64,000 nucleotides of DNA. Source: Scylla paramamosain. Lineage: Eukaryota; Arthropoda; Malacostraca; Decapoda; Portunidae. This document shows positions 62,420 through 64,000 of this stretch, piece by piece; position 1 is the stretch's first letter; each line of letters opens with the position of its first letter. A program made the translations under genes and the position numbers. The stretch is taken from positions 11,420,470 through 11,484,469 of the forward strand of contig NC_087178.1 in the NCBI RefSeq assembly GCF_035594125.1, read 5' to 3'. The notes beneath the pieces were generated by a model. That model was not told the DNA's origin, made no database searches, and worked only from the letters and a program-made list of their open reading frames with translations.

Positions 62420-64000
62420 ATGGCGACTCCTACACCAGCCTCGGAGTCCCCATCTGGGGAGGGGACCATAAATGTCCCCAGGTCGGACTTCCTTTCTGTC
62501 GACGACCCTAAGTGTCTTGACACCCCCCTTAACTTTTTCTTCATTAACTTCTGCAACATTCGCGGTCTAAGATCTAATTTTTAATCTGTAGAACACCACC
62601 TCTCCTCTTCTAAATCTCATCTTCTTTTCCTCACTGAAACTCAGGTGTCTGAGGCAACTGACAGTAGCCCCTTTTCTGTTCCCTCCTACTTTCTCTATCC
62701 TCATTTTCGATCCAAAGCTGGATGCTGCGTTTATGTGCGCAATGACTTAACCTGCTCTCGTGCCCACGCTCTTGAATCTTCCGAGTTTTCCACCATATGG
62801 CTACTACTACAGAGTCACTCTCATACTAAATTTATCTGTGCTGTATACCTCTCTCCTAACTCCTCTGACTATAAGAAATTCTTTGACTACTTAACTTCCA
62901 AAGTGGAGCACATTCTGACCCTCTTCCCTTTTGCAGAGATCTCCATTCTTGGAGACTTCAATGTTCACCACCAGCTTTGGCTTTTCTCTCCCTTCACAGA
63001 CCATCCTGGTGAACTAGCCTACAACTTTGCTATCCTCCATGACCTAGAGCAATTGGTGCAACACCCTACTCGTATTCCTGACCGTCTTGGAGATACGCCC
63101 AACATTCTTGACCTTTTCCTGACCTCTAATCCTTCTGCTTATGCTGTCACCCTTTCTTCTCCATTGGGCTCCTCCGATCACAATCTCATATCTTTATCTT
63201 GTCCTATCACTCCAATCCCTCCTCAGGATCCCCCTAAGCGAAGGTGCCTCTGGCGGTTTGCCTCTGCTAGTTGGGGGGACCTGAGGAGGTATTTTGCTGA
63301 TTTTCCTTGGAATGACTACTGCTTCCGTGTCAGAGACCCGTCTTTGTGTGCTGAGCGCATAACAGAGGTGATAGTGTCTGGCACGGAGGCGTACATTCCT
63401 CACTCTTTTTCTCGTCCTAAACCTTCTAAACCTTGGTTTAACACAGCTTGTTCTCGTGCTATACATGATAGAGAGGTGGCCCACAAAATGTACTTAAGCC
63501 TTCCATCACCAGAATCTCATGCACTTTATATTTCTTTCCGGAACCATGCCAAGTCTGTTCTCCAACTAGCCAAAAACTCCTTCATTAACAGAAAATGTCA
63601 AAACCTTTCAAGATCTAACTCCCCTCGTGATTTCTGGCATCTAGCCAAAAATATCTCAAATAACTTTGCTTCTTCTTCTTTCCCTCCTCTACTTCAACCA
63701 GATGGCACCACTGCTGTCACATCTATTTCTAAAGCTGAACTCTTTGCTAAAACCTTTGCTAAAAACTCTATCTTGGACGATTCTGGGCTTGTTCCTCCCT
63801 CTCCTCCACCCTCTGACTACTTCATGCCACGTATTAAAATTCTTCGCAATAATGTTTTCCATGCCCTCGCTGGCCTAAACCCTCGGAAGGCTTATGGACC
63901 TGATGGGGTCCCTCCTATTGTTCTCGGAAACTGTGCCTCCGTGCTTGCACCTTGCCTAGTCAAACTCTTTCAGCTCTGTCTGTCAATATCTACCTTTCCT
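62420..64000 (+). pseudogene. LINE C endonuclease/reverse transcriptase ORF, one early stop, cut by the window
   Basis: The ATG is followed by MATPTPASESPSGEG and the start of the APE-type endonuclease. At 62582-62584 a CAA codon of LINE A is TAA, which ends the frame after FCNIRGLRSNF, 54 codons in. Beyond it the same frame stays open to the window end (about 470 codons), with [18 protein letters not shown] (about 62951), GSSDHNLIS with a 6-base in-frame repeat just after it (CTTTAT, giving an extra LS pair, about 63190-63196), and the start of the RT ([14 protein letters not shown]). C lacks the T-run frameshift of A and keeps AAA where A has TAA. The single nonsense change makes it non-functional unless read through; the reverse transcriptase core lies outside the window. 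Confidence 0.9.

Larger units (their letters stand above)
62172..64000 (+). mobile_element. LINE C: non-LTR retrotransposon, 5' end complete or nearly so, runs off the window
   Basis: Begins with AAGGAGGAGGAGGCAG and continues as in LINE A from GATAATTACTCCCAGTG. The first 35 bases are not present in A, so C is the longest 5' end seen. GGCAG and CTGCC (about 62183-62200) could form a small hairpin in the RNA leader. The left flank is F satellite with unoccupied copies at 47262 and about 46010. The 3' half, its tail and the right target duplication are outside the window. Confidence 0.92.

Overview
The window looks like an AT-rich, non-genic stretch of an animal genome. The only protein-coding material is a family of non-LTR retrotransposons (LINEs) of the Jockey/CR1-like group, with an APE-type endonuclease and a reverse transcriptase. 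From the style of the LINE protein I infer an arthropod, most likely a decapod crustacean. This is inference; no host gene, tRNA, rRNA or other diagnostic locus is visible.

About 56 of the 64 kb is one diverged satellite. Its unit is a monomer of about 95 bp, and monomers come in five recognisable types (A to E here) that recur in fixed order as a higher-order repeat of roughly 475-500 bp. Conserved words in each monomer are GGTACCAAAACGC, GCATGCAAA, CTATATGG, CATTACCAAAAACG and TTTTGAGTGTTTTTGAGC. The array is not one head-to-tail block. It switches strand about sixteen times: F means the GGTACCAAAACGC strand reads left to right, R is the reverse. Blocks: F 1-475, R 476-900, LINE A, R 3937-5115, F 5116-7600, R 7601-13640, F 13641-15012, R 15013-22770, nested LINEs, R 25539-25800, F 25801-33998, R 33999-39140, F 39141-39745, R 39746-40324, F 40325-47355, R 47356-50880, F 50881-51204, R 51205-58168, F 58169-62171, LINE C.

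On top of the satellite order there is a second level of duplication. Multi-kilobase stretches, including their strand switches and local indels, occur two or three times, directly and inverted: about 630-6470 with 12055-15012 and inverted 30380-31720; 34290-39135 with 51222-56053; 48050-50880 inverted as 58169-61250; 40325-43200 with 58840-61530. Eight long (TA)n tracts (105-176 bp) lie inside monomers, and paralogues show that at least some arose at the CTATATGG box.

Three LINE loci interrupt the array. LINE A (906-3935, + strand) is nearly full length but broken by a frameshift, a stop codon and a deletion that removes the YADD catalytic motif. At 22777-25532 a 5'-truncated + strand copy is split by a second, 5'-truncated minus-strand copy whose reverse-transcriptase reading frame is still open. 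LINE C starts at about 62172 and runs off the window. Because the satellite blocks are duplicated, unoccupied copies of the A and C insertion sites are present in the same window.
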